From: Nitrospiraceae bacterium
Lineage (GTDB): Bacteria > Nitrospirota > Thermodesulfovibrionia > Thermodesulfovibrionales > UBA9159
Length of the DNA stretch: 14,426 nt
Direction: 5' to 3'
Assembly: GCA_003453735.1 (NCBI GenBank)
Contig: DMNE01000429.1
Coordinates: forward strand, 24,444 to 38,869
The notes under the pieces: generated by a model
Seen by the model: the letters and a program-made list of their open reading frames with translations, nothing else
Databases searched by the model: none
Told to the model about the DNA's origin: nothing
Program-made: the position numbers and the translations under genes
Shown here: positions 13,935 to 14,426 of the stretch, piece after piece
Position numbering within the stretch: the stretch's first letter is position 1
How the letters are laid out: every line of letters starts with the position of its first letter

Positions 13935-14426
13935 TTATTTTACTACAACTTCAACTCTGCGATTGCGCGGTTCTCTCACGTTGTCCCCCGTTGGAATAAG
14001 AGGTTCACGCTTTCCGAAATAGCTGAGTTCTATCTGACTGGAATGAATGCCGTAAGCGACAAGGGTATCCCTGACAGCTTCGGCGCGAGCGAAAGACAGT
14101 TTCATATTGTACTCATCGCTCCCGGTTGTATCTGTATGACCTATTATGCTTATTTCATAAAATGCTCTGTTATTGGCTATCGACAGGACTTCAGGAATGC
14201 GAGCCTTTGATTCGGCAGTCAGTTCCGTTGTGTCGTAAAAGAAATAGAAAAGAAAACTGACCGGAGCCGGAGGGAGGGCTTTGATGGAATCAGAAAACAG
14301 CGAATTAATTTGTCTTTCGTCAATCTTAATAGGATCGGACGGGCTGTTCTCAGATCCGGTGACCTCTGTCATCATGTTTGCAGCGGTAAGAGTTCTGGAA
14401 CCGGCCTTGGTGGTAACAGTTATTTG
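13935..14426 (-). CDS. OmpA-domain envelope protein, probable FecR-type N-terminus (partial, 5' end outside window)
   Basis: The frame is open from the right edge to TAA at 13935-13937, giving 163 visible residues; the ATG at 14375 is internal because the frame continues upstream as TVTTKAGSRTLTAANMM. The C-terminal domain is OmpA-like: FLFYFFYDTTELTAES, then IIGHTDTTGSDEYNMKLS, RAEAVRDTL and the terminal NRRVEVVVK, with the GHTD and NRR residues that bind diaminopimelate of peptidoglycan. The visible stretch before it recalls the tail of FecR domains, which often occur beside CHASE2 genes, but too little is shown to be sure. It sits 10 bases upstream of the CHASE2/HD-GYP gene, probably in one transcript, and may relay or anchor a cell-wall signal to it. 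Confidence 0.88.
   Translation of the reverse strand, partial: QITVTTKAGSRTLTAANMMTEVTGSENSPSDPIKIDERQINSLFSDSIKALPPAPVSFLFYFFYDTTELTAESKARIPEVLSIANNRAFYEISIIGHTDTTGSDEYNMKLSFARAEAVRDTLVAYGIHSSQIELSYFGKREPLIPTGDNVREPRNRRVEVVVK

Overview
The window looks like chromosomal DNA of a Gram-negative bacterium of moderate GC. The evidence is two lipoprotein signal peptides, an LpxL-type acyltransferase, an OmpA-type peptidoglycan-binding domain and a CHASE2/HD-GYP c-di-GMP protein. The overall flavour resembles Desulfobacterota or Nitrospirota, but that is an impression; nothing here fixes the taxon.

Region 1 (3-6564, + strand) is a compact seven-gene operon cut by the left edge: hot-dog dehydratase (C-terminal part), beta-ketoacyl-ACP synthase, LpxL/HtrB-like acyltransferase, lipoprotein alpha/beta-hydrolase A, a condensation/WS-DGAT-like protein, lipoprotein alpha/beta-hydrolase B (paralogue of A), and an isoprenylcysteine-methyltransferase-like membrane protein. 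Five consecutive junctions overlap by 4 or 11 bases, so the genes are probably translationally coupled. A dehydratase, a ketosynthase and an LpxL-type acyltransferase together recall aryl-polyene/flexirubin-type clusters. The two outer-membrane-type lipoprotein hydrolases flanking a condensation-like protein are not part of any such cluster known to me. My inference is synthesis of an acyl or polyene chain, its transfer to a lipid-like acceptor, and remodelling in the envelope. This is the best candidate here for an undescribed system.

Region 2 (6600-8366, + strand) follows an extended -10 promoter: a GNAT acetyltransferase, endonuclease III (with one Fe-S cysteine replaced by histidine), and a DoxX-family gene broken by two single-base losses.

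Region 3 (8367-11908) holds two minus-strand genes, a ClC-family anion transporter and an exported isochorismatase-fold protein lacking the cysteine nucleophile. Three gene-poor stretches (8367-8806, 10151-10579, 11303-11908) surround them. The last carries a perfect 17-bp palindrome and what looks like a small or decayed gene.

Region 4 (11909-14426, minus strand) is a two-gene envelope-sensing/c-di-GMP unit: a protein ending in an OmpA domain (5' end outside the window), then a CHASE2-3TM-HD-GYP phosphodiesterase.
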